From NCBI RefSeq assembly GCF_037860835.1, contig NZ_JBBEOG010000003.1:62001-126000 (forward strand): a stretch of DNA of 64,000 bases, in the 5' to 3' direction. A program made the position numbers and the translations under genes. The notes under the pieces were generated by a model, which did not search any database, had not been told where the DNA came from, and saw only the letters and a list, made by a program, of their open reading frames with translations. Source of the stretch: Aquipuribacter nitratireducens. GTDB taxonomy: Bacteria; Actinomycetota; Actinomycetes; Actinomycetales; JBBAYJ01. How positions within the stretch are numbered: the first letter of the stretch is position 1; each line of letters begins with the position of its first letter. Positions 1 to 7,730 of the stretch are shown here, piece by piece.

Positions 1-188
1 CGCGCCCGCCCGGCGTGCCCGGCAAGGTGGCGCTCGCCGCCGCGGCGGAGGAGGTGCGCGTGCGCCTCGGCGCGCACGTCACCGCGGCCGCCGCCGCGAC
101 CGGGGAGCGCCTTCCCGACGACGCGGGCACCGGCCTCACCGAGGTCACCGCGACCACCGACGACACCCAGGCAGGACCCCTCGCATGA
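1..188 (+). CDS. Probable 1-acyl-glycerol-3-phosphate acyltransferase, C-terminal end only
   Basis: An open frame runs in from the left edge and ends at a TGA that overlaps the der ATG (ATGA at 185-188). About 61 residues are visible, with no stop. The last part is an alanine-rich helix followed by a polar tail containing [10 protein letters not shown]. The catalytic region lies outside the window, so function cannot be read directly. The call rests on actinobacterial synteny, where cmk and/or a PlsC-type acyltransferase precede der, and on the general look of the tail. It could also be another protein; the coding frame itself is secure because of the tight overlap. Confidence 0.45.
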   Translation, partial: RPPGVPGKVALAAAAEEVRVRLGAHVTAAAAATGERLPDDAGTGLTEVTATTDDTQAGPLA

Positions 189-1678
189 GCGACACCACTC
201 CCACGAGCGCGTCGACGGCCGGCCCGACCGGCCCGACCGGCGTGAGCGACGCCGACGCCGAGCGCGTCCTCCGCAGCCAGCTCGCCGACTACGACCTCGA
301 CGACACCGACCTCGCCGTCCTCGAGGGCGCCGACGACGCGGGGGCCCTCGACGAGGACGAGGCCCGCCCCGTGGTGGCCGTCGTCGGCCGTCCGAACGTC
401 GGCAAGTCGACCCTCGTCAACCGGGTCCTCGGCCGCCGCGAGGCCGTCGTGCAGGACGTGCCCGGCGTCACCCGCGACCGGGTCAGCTACCCCGTCGAGT
501 GGGCGGGGCGGCGCTTCACCCTCGTCGACACGGGCGGCTGGGACGCCAAGGTGCAGGGGCTCGCCGCCCAGGTCGCCGAGCAGGCGGAGGTCGCCGTCGA
601 GCTCGCGGACGCCGTCGTGCTCGTCGTCGACGCGACCGTCGGGGCCACGGCCGTCGACGAGGCCGTCGTCCGGATGCTCCGCCGCTCCGGGCGCCCGGTG
701 GTCCTCGTGGCGAACAAGGTCGACGACGCCCGCGGCGAGGCCGACGCCGCCGCGCTGTGGTCGCTCGGCCTCGGCGAGCCCTACCCGGTCTCGGCGCTGC
801 ACGGGCGCGGCAGCGGCGACATGCTCGACGCGGTCCTGCGGGCCCTGCCGGAGCAGACCGCCGTCGGGCGCCCGGACCCCGCCGGGGTGCGCCGGGTCGC
901 GCTCGTCGGACGACCGAACGTCGGCAAGTCGAGCATGCTCAACGCCCTCGTCGGCAGCGAGCGCGTTGTCGTCGACGACGTCGCCGGCACCACGCGCGAC
1001 CCGGTCGACGAGCTCGTCGAGCTGGGCGGGCGCACGTGGCGCTTCGTCGACACCGCCGGCATCCGGCGCAAGCACCGTTCCAGCGAGGGTGCGGACTACT
1101 ACGCCGGCCTCCGCACGCAGGCGGCCATCGAGCGGGCGGAGGTCGCCGTCGTCCTCGTCGACGCCGCGCAGGTCCTCACCGAGCAGGACGTCCGGGTCGT
1201 CCAGGGCGCCGTCGACGCCGGGCGGGCGGTCGTCCTCGCGGTGAACAAGTGGGACCTCGTCGACGACGAGCGCCGCCGCTACCTCGAGCGGGAGCTCGAG
1301 ACCGAGCTCGTGCAGGTGCCGTGGGCGCCCCGTGTCAACGTGTCCGCACGGACCGGGCGCCACCTCGACCGGCTCGTGCCCGCGATGGAGCGCGCCCTCA
1401 CCTCGTGGGAGACGCGCGTGCCGACGGGACGACTCAACGCGCTGATCGCGGAGATCGTCGCCGCCCACCCGCACCCGGTCCGCGGGGGCAAGCAGCCCCG
1501 CATCCTCTACGCCACCCAGGCCGGTGTCCGCCCGCCGACGTTCGTCCTCTTCACGACCGGGTTCCTCGAGGCCGGCTACCGCCGCTTCGTCGAGCGCCGG
1601 CTGCGGGAGACGTTCGGCTTCGAGGGCAGCCCCATCGAGGTCAACGTGCGGGCGAGGGAGCGTCGGAAGCAGCGCTGA
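185..1678 (+). CDS. der: Ribosome-assembly GTPase Der (EngA)
   Basis: 497 residues. Der binds the 50S subunit and drives its late maturation using two tandem GTPase domains. The first P-loop GRPNVGKST lies at residues 68-76, with its G3 DTGG and its G4 NKVD near 177-180. The second P-loop GRPNVGKSS is at 242-250, with DTAG near 289-292 and NKWD near 354-357. A KH-like RNA-binding domain fills about 410-490. An acidic N-terminal extension of about 60 residues precedes the first GTPase, as is common in actinobacteria. The ATG overlaps the upstream stop by ATGA, implying translational coupling. Identification is secure. Confidence 0.97.
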   Translation: MSDTTPTSASTAGPTGPTGVSDADAERVLRSQLADYDLDDTDLAVLEGADDAGALDEDEARPVVAVVGRPNVGKSTLVNRVLGRREAVVQDVPGVTRDRVSYPVEWAGRRFTLVDTGGWDAKVQGLAAQVAEQAEVAVELADAVVLVVDATVGATAVDEAVVRMLRRSGRPVVLVANKVDDARGEADAAALWSLGLGEPYPVSALHGRGSGDMLDAVLRALPEQTAVGRPDPAGVRRVALVGRPNVGKSSMLNALVGSERVVVDDVAGTTRDPVDELVELGGRTWRFVDTAGIRRKHRSSEGADYYAGLRTQAAIERAEVAVVLVDAAQVLTEQDVRVVQGAVDAGRAVVLAVNKWDLVDDERRRYLERELETELVQVPWAPRVNVSARTGRHLDRLVPAMERALTSWETRVPTGRLNALIAEIVAAHPHPVRGGKQPRILYATQAGVRPPTFVLFTTGFLEAGYRRFVERRLRETFGFEGSPIEVNVRARERRKQR

Positions 1679-1720
1679 GGCTGCGCTACTCTTCCCCCGG
1701 CGGTCCCGGCAGGGGCCGAC

Positions 1721-1794
<74 letters not shown>

Positions 1795-1898
1795 CGAGGT
1801 CGACCACGACGACCGGCCCCGACGGGCCCGGGTCGCCGGTCGGCCGGCACGGCAGCGGCGAGCGGGAGGCCATCACGACCACCGTCGTCAGCGACCGG

Positions 1899-2522
1899 GT
1901 GCTCACGGTCCCCAACGCGATCAGCCTCGCGCGGCTGGCGTGCGTCCCGCTGTTCGCGGCGTTCATCGTCCGCGACCAGGACCTCCTCGCGCTCCTCGTC
2001 CTCCTGCTGGCGGGCGTCAGCGACTACGTCGACGGGGTCCTCGCGCGGCGCTGGGGCCAGGTGACGCGCCTCGGCCAGCTCCTCGACCCCGCGGCGGACC
2101 GGCTGTACGTCACCGCCGCCCTGCTCGGTCTCGGGTGGCGCGAGGTCCTGCCGTGGTGGCTGGTCCTCACCGTCGTGGTCCGCGAGGTCGTCCTCACGAC
2201 CAACGTCCTCGTACTGCGCCGGCACGGCTTCACGTCCCTGCCGGTGCACCTCACCGGCAAGCTCGCGACGTTCGTCCTCCTGCTCGCGCTGCCGCTGCTG
2301 CTGCTCGCCGGGACGGCCGAGACCCTCGGCCCGTGGGTGGCGGACGCCCTCCGACCGGTCGCGTGGGCGCTCGTCCTGTGGGGCGCGGGCCTGTACTGGT
2401 GGGCGGCGCTGCTCTACCTCCACCAGACGCACCTGCTCATCCACGGCCGGCTCGGCCCGGACGGCTCGCGCCCGGCCGCGGTCGGCCCGAAGGCGGGCAC
2501 GGCGGGGGCGGCGCGTGGCTAG
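1899..2522 (+). CDS. pgsA: CDP-alcohol phosphatidyltransferase (PgsA-type)
   Basis: A membrane enzyme that transfers a phosphatidyl group from CDP-diacylglycerol to an alcohol, probably in phosphatidylglycerol/cardiolipin synthesis. The family signature DG-x2-AR-x8-G-x3-D-x3-D is intact in DGVLARRWGQVTRLGQLL followed by DPAAD, with the extra Asp in SDYVDG. Several hydrophobic helices follow and the tail is Ala/Gly rich. The open frame extends back through the tRNA, but the only canonical start after the tRNA is GTG 1899, giving 207 residues (conserved start of the family, LTVPNAIS). No good Shine-Dalgarno fits it; a gggagg at 1864-1869 would instead suit a non-canonical start near 1875, so the start is uncertain. 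It corresponds in position to Rv1822 (pgsA2) of M. tuberculosis. Confidence 0.85.
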   Translation: MLTVPNAISLARLACVPLFAAFIVRDQDLLALLVLLLAGVSDYVDGVLARRWGQVTRLGQLLDPAADRLYVTAALLGLGWREVLPWWLVLTVVVREVVLTTNVLVLRRHGFTSLPVHLTGKLATFVLLLALPLLLLAGTAETLGPWVADALRPVAWALVLWGAGLYWWAALLYLHQTHLLIHGRLGPDGSRPAAVGPKAGTAGAARG

Positions 2523-3411
2523 GCCCGGGTCGTCGTCGACGCTCCTGACGGAGATCATGCAGCGCCCGCTCGACCCCGGCTACGCGGTCGCGCACCGCCG
2601 GCGGGTCGAGCGCGGGGAACCCGAGGAGCGGGCGACGCGGCCGGGTCGCGACGCCTGGCGTGCGACGCTGCGCGCACGCGCGGCGCCGGCGCTCGTCGTC
2701 GGGGTGCTGCTCGGGGTCGTGACCGGCGCGGGTGTCGCCCAGCTCCGCGACACCCCGCTCGAGACGCAGGACCGCGCCGTCCTCGAGGCCGAGATCGAGC
2801 GGCGCACCGCCGTCGCGGACTCCCTCGCCGAGACGAGCGCCGAGCTGCGCGCCGAGATCGAGGAGCGGCAGCAGGCCGCCCTCGCGGACGGCTCGACGGG
2901 CGTGCTGGCTGCGAGCGACCGCCTCGCCCTGCCGGTCGGGGCCGTGCCCGTGGTGGGCGAGGGCGTGCAGGTCGTGCTCGACGACGCCGCCGGTGTCGAC
3001 GACACCAGCGGCTTCGCCGACGACGGCCGGGTGCGCGACGGCGACGTCCAGACAGTCGTCAACGGCCTGTGGAAGGCGGGGGCGGAGGGGATCGCGGTCA
3101 ACGGGCAGCGGCTCACCGCGCTCAGCACCATCCGCTTCGCCGGCTCGGCCATCGTCGTCGACCTCCGCCCGCTGGCCCGGCCGTACACGATCGAGGCGGT
3201 GGGCGACCCGGACGCGCTCCTGGAGGAGCTGCGCGGCGGGAGGACCGCCGACTACGCGCAGGCGCTGCGGACGAACTTCGGGATCAGCGTGCAGGCCGAC
3301 GCTGTGGGGGAGCTGCGCCTTCCGCCGGCGTCGCGCCTCACGCTGCGCCACGCCACCCCCGTCGAGGAGGACCAGCCCGAGGTCGGCGTAGGGGAGGATG
3401 AGCAGTCGTGA
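2515..3411 (+). CDS. DUF881 family membrane-anchored protein (first copy)
   Basis: 298 residues: a cytoplasmic N-terminus of about 55, one transmembrane helix at about 57-76, a predicted coiled coil at about 85-118 (alternating Glu/Arg and Ala/Leu), then an extracytoplasmic DUF881 domain to about residue 275. The GTG start overlaps the end of pgsA by 8 bases, and its stop overlaps the next start as GTGA. DUF881 proteins flank the small basic protein in Gram-positives and resemble envelope or division accessory proteins; their biochemical role is not settled. The order pgsA-DUF881-sbp-DUF881-gcvH equals Rv1822-Rv1826. Confidence 0.88.
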   Translation: MARPGSSSTLLTEIMQRPLDPGYAVAHRRRVERGEPEERATRPGRDAWRATLRARAAPALVVGVLLGVVTGAGVAQLRDTPLETQDRAVLEAEIERRTAVADSLAETSAELRAEIEERQQAALADGSTGVLAASDRLALPVGAVPVVGEGVQVVLDDAAGVDDTSGFADDGRVRDGDVQTVVNGLWKAGAEGIAVNGQRLTALSTIRFAGSAIVVDLRPLARPYTIEAVGDPDALLEELRGGRTADYAQALRTNFGISVQADAVGELRLPPASRLTLRHATPVEEDQPEVGVGEDEQS

Positions 3412-3740
3412 TCGCGATCATCGGGCTGCTGGCGGGGGTCCTCGTCGGCGTGCTGCTGGAGCCGAGCGTGCCGCCGTCGCTGCAGCCGTACCTCCCGATC
3501 GCGATCGTCGCGGCGCTCGACGCCCTGTTCGGCGGCCTGCGCGCCGTCATCGAGGGCATCTTCGACGACCGCGTCTTCGTCGTGTCGCTGGTCTTCAACG
3601 TCGTGGTCGCAGCCTTCGTCGTCTTCCTCGGCGACCAGCTGGGGGTCGGGGCGCAGCTGAGCACCGGGGTCGTCGTCGTCCTCGGGATCCGGATCTTCTC
3701 CAACGCCGCCGCCATCCGGCGGCACCTGCTCGGGTCGTGA
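3408..3740 (+). CDS. sbp: Small basic protein Sbp (DUF1290)
   Basis: 110 residues, almost all membrane: helices at about 2-18, 28-48 and 55-75, with a further hydrophobic stretch at about 82-96. The conserved family pattern of Gly and Pro residues is visible (GVLVGVLLEP, DALFGGLRA, RIFSNAAAIRRHL). Small basic protein is found beside division genes in Firmicutes and Actinobacteria; its mechanism is unknown. The start GTGA overlaps the upstream DUF881 stop, and the second DUF881 gene begins 10 bases after the stop. The three genes therefore form one translationally linked membrane set. Confidence 0.88.
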   Translation: MIAIIGLLAGVLVGVLLEPSVPPSLQPYLPIAIVAALDALFGGLRAVIEGIFDDRVFVVSLVFNVVVAAFVVFLGDQLGVGAQLSTGVVVVLGIRIFSNAAAIRRHLLGS

Positions 3741-3750
3741 GGTCGAGCGC

Positions 3751-4512
3751 GTGAGCAGCCCGTACCACCCGGACTCCGTCGAGCGGCGCGACGCGTGGCG
3801 CCGGCTCCGGGGCGGCCTGGGCGGGCGCCCCGGCCGCTTCCAGGTGCTCGCCGCGGTCCTGCTCTTCGCGCTGGGCTTCGCGGTCGTGACCCAGGCGCGG
3901 GAGACGTCCGAGACGGGTCTCACGGCCCTGCGCCAGACCGAGCTGGTCCGTCTCCTCGACGACGTCAGCGAGCGGCGCGAGCGACTGGAGGAGGAGGCGA
4001 CGGCGCTGCGCGAGCAGCGGGAGGCGCTCCTCACCTCCAGCGACGCCGCGGCCGAGGCGGCGGAGGCGGCCCGGCAGCGCCTCGACGTCTACGCCGTGCT
4101 CGCCGGCACCGCCCCGGCGCGGGGTCCGGGGCTCACGATGGTCGTCACAGACGTCGGGGAGCGGACCGTCACGGCCGCCTTCATGCTCGACATGCTCCAG
4201 GAGCTGCGCGACGCCGGGGCGGAGGCCGTCCAGGTCAACGACGTGCGGGTCGTCGCGAGCACGTGGTTCGCCGACGGCGAGGACGGGTCCGTCGTCGTCG
4301 ACGGCACACCGCTCACGAGTCCCTTCACCGTCCGCGCCATCGGCGACCCGGACGTCCTCGAGCCCGCGATGCGGATCCCGGGCGGTGTGGTGTCCGACCG
4401 CGAGCAGCGCGGGGACAGCGTGGTGATCACCGAGCTCGACGACGTCGTCGTCGACGCGTTGCGGGCCGTCGAGCCGCCTCAGTACGCTCGCCCGGCCCCG
4501 CCCGAGGACTGA
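3751..4512 (+). CDS. DUF881 family membrane-anchored protein (second copy)
   Basis: 253 residues with the same plan as the first copy: a short basic cytoplasmic part, a transmembrane helix at about 29-47, a coiled coil rich in Glu/Arg at about 57-110, then the DUF881 domain (APARGPGLTMVVTD, then AVQVNDVRVVASTWF). The two copies are diverged paralogues, not a recent duplication. The GTG start is 10 bases downstream of sbp; gcvH begins 38 bases after the stop, with its own Shine-Dalgarno. A structural role at the envelope is inferred from topology only. Confidence 0.88.
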   Translation: MSSPYHPDSVERRDAWRRLRGGLGGRPGRFQVLAAVLLFALGFAVVTQARETSETGLTALRQTELVRLLDDVSERRERLEEEATALREQREALLTSSDAAAEAAEAARQRLDVYAVLAGTAPARGPGLTMVVTDVGERTVTAAFMLDMLQELRDAGAEAVQVNDVRVVASTWFADGEDGSVVVDGTPLTSPFTVRAIGDPDVLEPAMRIPGGVVSDREQRGDSVVITELDDVVVDALRAVEPPQYARPAPPED

Positions 4513-4550
4513 CGGCGACGGCGGACCAGCGACCAGGGAGCGGTGAGACG

Positions 4551-4943
4551 GTGGACGTGCCCGAGGGGCTGCGGTACACGGACGAGCACGAGTGGGTCGC
4601 GAGCGTGGGCGAGGCGGGGGAGGGCGCCGTACGGGTCGGCATCACCGACTACGCGCAGGACGCGCTCGGCGACATCGTCTTCGTCGAGCTGCCCGCGGAG
4701 GGCACGACGGTCACCGCCGGGCAGCCCTGCGGCGAGGTGGAGTCGACGAAGTCCGTCAGCGAGCTGTACGCCCCGGTCTCCGGCACGGTGACCGCGCGCA
4801 ACGAGTCGCTGGAGGCCGCCCCCGAGCAGGTCAACGGCGACCCGTACGGCGCCGGGTGGATGTTCGAGATCCGCCCCGACGACCCGGCGGCAGTCGAGGC
4901 GCTCCTCGACGCGGCCACGTACCGTTCCCGCACCGAGGGGTGA
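4551..4943 (+). CDS. gcvH: Glycine cleavage system H protein
   Basis: 130 residues. GcvH carries the aminomethyl group between the P, T and L proteins on a lipoyl-lysine arm. The lipoylation site is Lys67 in GEVESTKSVSELYAPVSG, and the H-protein start (LRYTDEHEW) and end (PYGAGWMFEI) are conserved. The GTG start at 4551 is preceded by AGGGAG at about 4534-4539. The P protein gcvP lies about 4 kb downstream with regulators in between. The T protein is not in the window. Placing gcvH immediately before garA is the mycobacterial order (Rv1826-Rv1827). Confidence 0.95.
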   Translation: MDVPEGLRYTDEHEWVASVGEAGEGAVRVGITDYAQDALGDIVFVELPAEGTTVTAGQPCGEVESTKSVSELYAPVSGTVTARNESLEAAPEQVNGDPYGAGWMFEIRPDDPAAVEALLDAATYRSRTEG

Positions 4944-4991
4944 CCGCAGACCGGGGCGCCGGACGGCATGCCGCGCGGCGCGCCCCGTCTC

Positions 4992-5028
4992 TTGACGTCG
5001 ACCTGAGACTGAGGGTGGGGACTACGCT
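4992..5028 (+). promoter_or_regulatory. Putative promoter/regulatory region of garA
   Basis: TACGCT at 5023-5028 is a good actinobacterial -10 box, and GGAGGAGG just before the ATG at 5053 serves as ribosome binding site. The best -35-like hexamer, TTGACG at 4992-4997, is 25 bases away, too far for an ordinary promoter. Between them are tandem hexamers CTGAGA and CTGAGG (about 5003-5014), which could bind a regulator. Activity is not shown; the -10 box is the firm part. Confidence 0.45.
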
Positions 5029-5052
5029 TGTGACGACGGAGGAGGAACGAGG

Positions 5053-5550
5053 ATGACGGACACCCCGGACACGCCCCGCCAGCGCGGCACGGCGGCGATC
5101 CCGGTGACGCCGGGGCAGGGCGTCGACACGACCATCACGTACGCGCAGGCGACCGACACCGACCCCGGCACGGGCCTCACGCGGGACGACCAGCGGGCGG
5201 TCGAGGCGCTGCCGCAGGGGTCGGCGCTGCTCGTCGTCCAGCGGGGCCCCAACGCGGGAGCCCGCTTCCTCCTCGACAGCGAGCGGACGACCGCGGGCCG
5301 TGCCGCCGACAGCGACATCTTCCTCGACGACGTCACCGTGTCCCGCCGGCACGCCGAGTTCGGCCGGGTGGGTGAGGGCTACCGCGTCGTCGACGTCGGC
5401 TCGCTCAACGGGACCTACGTCAACCGGCAGCGCATCGAGTCGGCGGTCCTCAACGCCGGCGACGAGGTGCAGATCGGCAAGTACCGGCTGGTCTACCACC
5501 CGTCGCGGCAGCACCTCGTGCCGGCGGACGGTGAGGACGCCCGGGCGTGA
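5053..5550 (+). CDS. garA: FHA-domain metabolic regulator GarA/OdhI
   Basis: 165 residues. GarA/OdhI is a phosphothreonine-switched inhibitor of 2-oxoglutarate dehydrogenase and a regulator of glutamate metabolism in actinobacteria, phosphorylated by Ser/Thr kinases such as PknG. The FHA domain fills about 55-150: LLVVQRGPNAGARFLLDS, then AGRAADSDIFLDDVTVSRRH with the phosphopeptide-binding Arg/Ser/His, and VGSLNGTYVN. The N-terminal tail has a Thr-Thr pair (VDTTITYAQ), the likely counterpart of the ETTS phosphosite, though the motif differs. It is followed directly (GTGA overlap) by ftsR, the conserved odhI-ftsR arrangement. A kinase is not in the window. Confidence 0.93.
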   Translation: MTDTPDTPRQRGTAAIPVTPGQGVDTTITYAQATDTDPGTGLTRDDQRAVEALPQGSALLVVQRGPNAGARFLLDSERTTAGRAADSDIFLDDVTVSRRHAEFGRVGEGYRVVDVGSLNGTYVNRQRIESAVLNAGDEVQIGKYRLVYHPSRQHLVPADGEDARA

Positions 5551-6281
5551 GCAGCGTCGCGCTCGCGCGCGAGCCGCGCGGCGGCAGCGGGGGCGGCCTC
5601 ACGATCGGGGAGGTGCTCGGCGTCCTCCGCGAGGAGTTCCCCGACGTCACCATCTCCAAGATCCGGTTTCTCGAGGAGCAGGGCCTCGTGGAGCCCGACC
5701 GCACACCGTCGGGGTACCGCAAGTTCTCCGCCGGCCACGTGGAGCGGCTGCGCCGTGTCCTCGTGCTGCAGCGCGACCACTTCCTGCCGCTGCGGGTGAT
5801 CCGCGAGCAGCTCGACACCGGCGCCCCGCTGCCGGGCGGGACGGTCGGGTCCGGTGCGAGCGGTCCGTCCGCGCTGGCCCCCTTCGTCCGGGCGGTCGCC
5901 GAGCCGGGGGCGGACGAGGGGACGACGCTCGACCGGTCCGCGCTCGCGCAGCGTTCCGGCGCCTCCGACGCTCTCGTGGAGGAGCTCGAGCGGCACGGTC
6001 TCGTGCGCCCGGGCCCGGACGGCGCCTTCGGCGCCGACGACCTCGAGGTCGCGCGGGCCGCCGCGGCCCTCGGTGAGCACGGCGTCGAGCCCCGCCACCT
6101 GCGGGCGTTCCGCTCCGCCGCCGACAAGGAGGTCGACCTCGTGCGCCAGGTCGTGGCGCCGCTGCGCCGCACCGGCCGCCCGGGCTCCGCGGGCCAGGCC
6201 GCCGACACCGCGCGCGAGGTCGCCGCCGCGTGCCTGCGCCTGCACGCCGCGCTCGTCGCCGGGTCGCTCGACCGGCTCTGA
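5547..6281 (+). CDS. ftsR: MerR-type regulator FtsR
   Basis: 244 residues. A winged-helix MerR-like DNA-binding domain occupies about 15-90 (LTIGEVLGVLREEFPDVTIS, RFLEEQGLVEPDRTPSGYRK). The rest is a helical C-terminal part ending in an Ala-rich dimerisation region. FtsR, the MerR-like protein encoded after odhI in Corynebacterium, activates ftsZ transcription; Rv1828 is the mycobacterial homologue. Assignment is by family resemblance and conserved position after garA. The GTG start overlaps the garA stop. A 100-base gap follows, holding C/G-rich short repeats and the promoter of the next gene. Confidence 0.88.
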   Translation: MSSVALAREPRGGSGGGLTIGEVLGVLREEFPDVTISKIRFLEEQGLVEPDRTPSGYRKFSAGHVERLRRVLVLQRDHFLPLRVIREQLDTGAPLPGGTVGSGASGPSALAPFVRAVAEPGADEGTTLDRSALAQRSGASDALVEELERHGLVRPGPDGAFGADDLEVARAAAALGEHGVEPRHLRAFRSAADKEVDLVRQVVAPLRRTGRPGSAGQAADTAREVAAACLRLHAALVAGSLDRL

Positions 6282-6369
6282 GCACCCTTCCGTCGTCCCG
6301 CCCTCGTCCCGTCGCCGTCCCGTCGCCGTCCGTCGCCACGCCGACGCCCGGCTCCCGGCGGGCCGGGGG

Positions 6370-6375
6370 TAGCGT
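6370..6375 (+). promoter_or_regulatory. Leaderless -10 box for the bifunctional-nuclease gene
   Basis: TAGCGT ends exactly 6 bases before the GTG at 6382, and no Shine-Dalgarno lies between. Transcription would begin at or next to the start codon. The same arrangement recurs at several other genes in this window. Confidence 0.6.
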
Positions 6376-6381
6376 GGAGCC

Positions 6382-6888
6382 GTGCGCGAGCTCGACGTCG
6401 TGGGGATCCGGGTGGAGACGCCCTCGAACAACCCGATCGTGCTCCTGCGCGAGCGCGACGGGCACCGCTACCTGCCGGTGTGGATCGGCGCGGCCGAGGC
6501 CAGCGCCATCGCCTTCGCCCAGCAGGGCGTCGTCCCGCCGCGCCCGCAGACGCACGACCTGCTCCTCGACGTCGTCAACGCGCTCGGCCGGGCCGTGGAG
6601 GAGGTCCGGATCACGGAGTACCGCGACAACATCTTCTTCGCCGAGCTCGTCCTCGACTCGGGGCTGACCGTGGGGTCGCGGACCTCCGACGCCGTCGCGC
6701 TCGCGCTGCGGGCCGGGTGCCGCATCCTCACCGCCGAGGCCGTCCTCGACGAGGTGGGTGTGCCCGTGCCCGACGAGGACGAGGGCGAGGTGGAGGTCGA
6801 GCGGTTCCGCGAGTTCCTCGACAGCGTGAGCCCGGAGGACTTCGAGGGCGAGGGGCCGGACGAGGACAGCGAGGAACGACCGGGCTGA
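6382..6888 (+). CDS. Bifunctional nuclease family protein (DUF151)
   Basis: 168 residues. The BFN/DUF151 domain covers about 1-135: N-terminal MRELDVVGIRVE, then LPVWIGAAEASAIAF, and the DAVALALRAGC region. A Glu/Asp-rich tail of about 30 residues ends the protein. Some plant and bacterial members have RNase and DNase activity; the actinobacterial role is unknown. It corresponds to Rv1829 between the two MerR-type genes. The GTG start is chosen because a -10 box lies 6 bases upstream and the product then begins at the conserved family N-terminus. Confidence 0.9.
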   Translation: MRELDVVGIRVETPSNNPIVLLRERDGHRYLPVWIGAAEASAIAFAQQGVVPPRPQTHDLLLDVVNALGRAVEEVRITEYRDNIFFAELVLDSGLTVGSRTSDAVALALRAGCRILTAEAVLDEVGVPVPDEDEGEVEVERFREFLDSVSPEDFEGEGPDEDSEERPG

Positions 6889-6940
6889 CGGGCCACGCCG
6901 GCCGCGGCACGACACGCGGGTCGAAACCCTCCAGCGGTGG

Positions 6941-6969
6941 TTGACCCTTGAGGAGGCGGTCCCTACCGT
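6941..6969 (+). promoter_or_regulatory. Promoter of resR
   Basis: TTGACC (6941-6946), a 17-base spacer and TACCGT (6964-6969) form a near-consensus vegetative promoter. The predicted start near 6976 leaves a leader of about 57 bases that carries the GAGGAG ribosome binding site at 7021-7026. Confidence 0.75.
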
Positions 6970-7032
6970 CGGAGCACGACGAGGGGGACCGGGCACGACG
7001 TGCACGGACCACTCGTGCGAGAGGAGCCACCG

Positions 7033-7635
7033 ATGGCAGGACACGAGGTCGGGAGCGCGGGTTCGCGCACCGGCGCCACACCGGTGTCCGACGTGGCCCG
7101 CTCGCAGGGGCTGCTGTTCGACGACGACCTGCCCGACCTCGACGAGGGCACCGGCTACCGGGGGCCGGTCGCGGCCCGGGCCGCCGGGATCACGTACCGC
7201 CAGCTCGACTACTGGGCGCGGACCGGGCTCGTGGAGCCCGGGGTCCGGGGCGCGAGCGGCTCGGGCAGCCAGCGGCTGTACGGCTTCCGCGACATCCTCG
7301 TGCTGAAGGTCGTCAAGCGGCTCCTCGACACCGGCGTCTCCCTCCAGCAGATCCGCACCGCCACGAAGGTCCTGCGCAGCCGGGGGGTCGAGGACCTCGC
7401 CAACATCACCCTCATCTCCGACGGGGCGAGCGTCTACGAGTGCACGAGCCCCGACGAGGTCGTCGACCTCGTCCAGGGCGGGCAGGGCGTGTTCGGCATC
7501 GCCGTCGGCCGGGTGTGGCGCGAGGTCGAGGGCACCCTCGCGGAGCTGCCCGCCGAGCGTGACGGCGAGGAGCCGGCGGCGCTCCCCGGCGACGAGCTCG
7601 CCGCCCGCCGTGCCGCCCGCGCCGAAGCGGGCTGA
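7033..7635 (+). CDS. resR: MerR-type regulator ResR/McdR homologue
   Basis: 200 residues. A MerR HTH lies at about 45-115: YRGPVAARAAGITYRQLDYW, then ARTGLVEPGVRG, SGSQRLYGFRD and LLDTGVSLQQIRTA. A short C-terminal regulatory part contains the VFGIAVGRVWREV region. Rv1830 (ResR/McdR) is the homologue in position and sequence style; in mycobacteria it influences cell growth and division genes. The frame can extend to GTG 7000, but ATG 7033 has GAGGAG 6 bases upstream and is preferred. It has its own strong promoter and runs towards parA, with a tandem repeat between the two genes. Confidence 0.87.
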   Translation: MAGHEVGSAGSRTGATPVSDVARSQGLLFDDDLPDLDEGTGYRGPVAARAAGITYRQLDYWARTGLVEPGVRGASGSGSQRLYGFRDILVLKVVKRLLDTGVSLQQIRTATKVLRSRGVEDLANITLISDGASVYECTSPDEVVDLVQGGQGVFGIAVGRVWREVEGTLAELPAERDGEEPAALPGDELAARRAARAEAG

Positions 7636-7646
7636 GCCCGCCCCAC

Positions 7647-7730
7647 ACGTCTGCGTTTCTGCCGACGCGCGGCACAGACGTCTGCGTTTCTGCCGACCTA
7701 CGGCACAGACGTCTGCCTTTCTGCCGACGT
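7647..7730. repeat. 31-bp tandem repeat, 2.7 copies, with CAGACGTCTG palindromes
   Basis: Units start at 7647, 7678 and 7709. Each begins ACGTCTGCGTTTCTGCCGAC (third copy with one change, GCC for GCG), followed by a variable dinucleotide region and CGGCACAG. The first two units are 31 bases and the third is cut off at the parA stop codon. Each junction creates the perfect 10-base palindrome CAGACGTCTG. The array fills the whole gap between the convergent resR and parA genes. There are no spacers, so it is not CRISPR. It could be a protein-binding array, an intergenic repeat family or part of a bidirectional terminator. Confidence 0.9.

Noticed and set aside
4992-4997. TTGACG as the -35 of garA
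   Set aside because: The spacer to the only good -10 box is 25 bases, outside the workable range; kept only as part of a possible regulatory region.
7647-7730. CRISPR array
   Set aside because: The 31-bp units follow each other directly with no unique spacers, and there are no cas genes.
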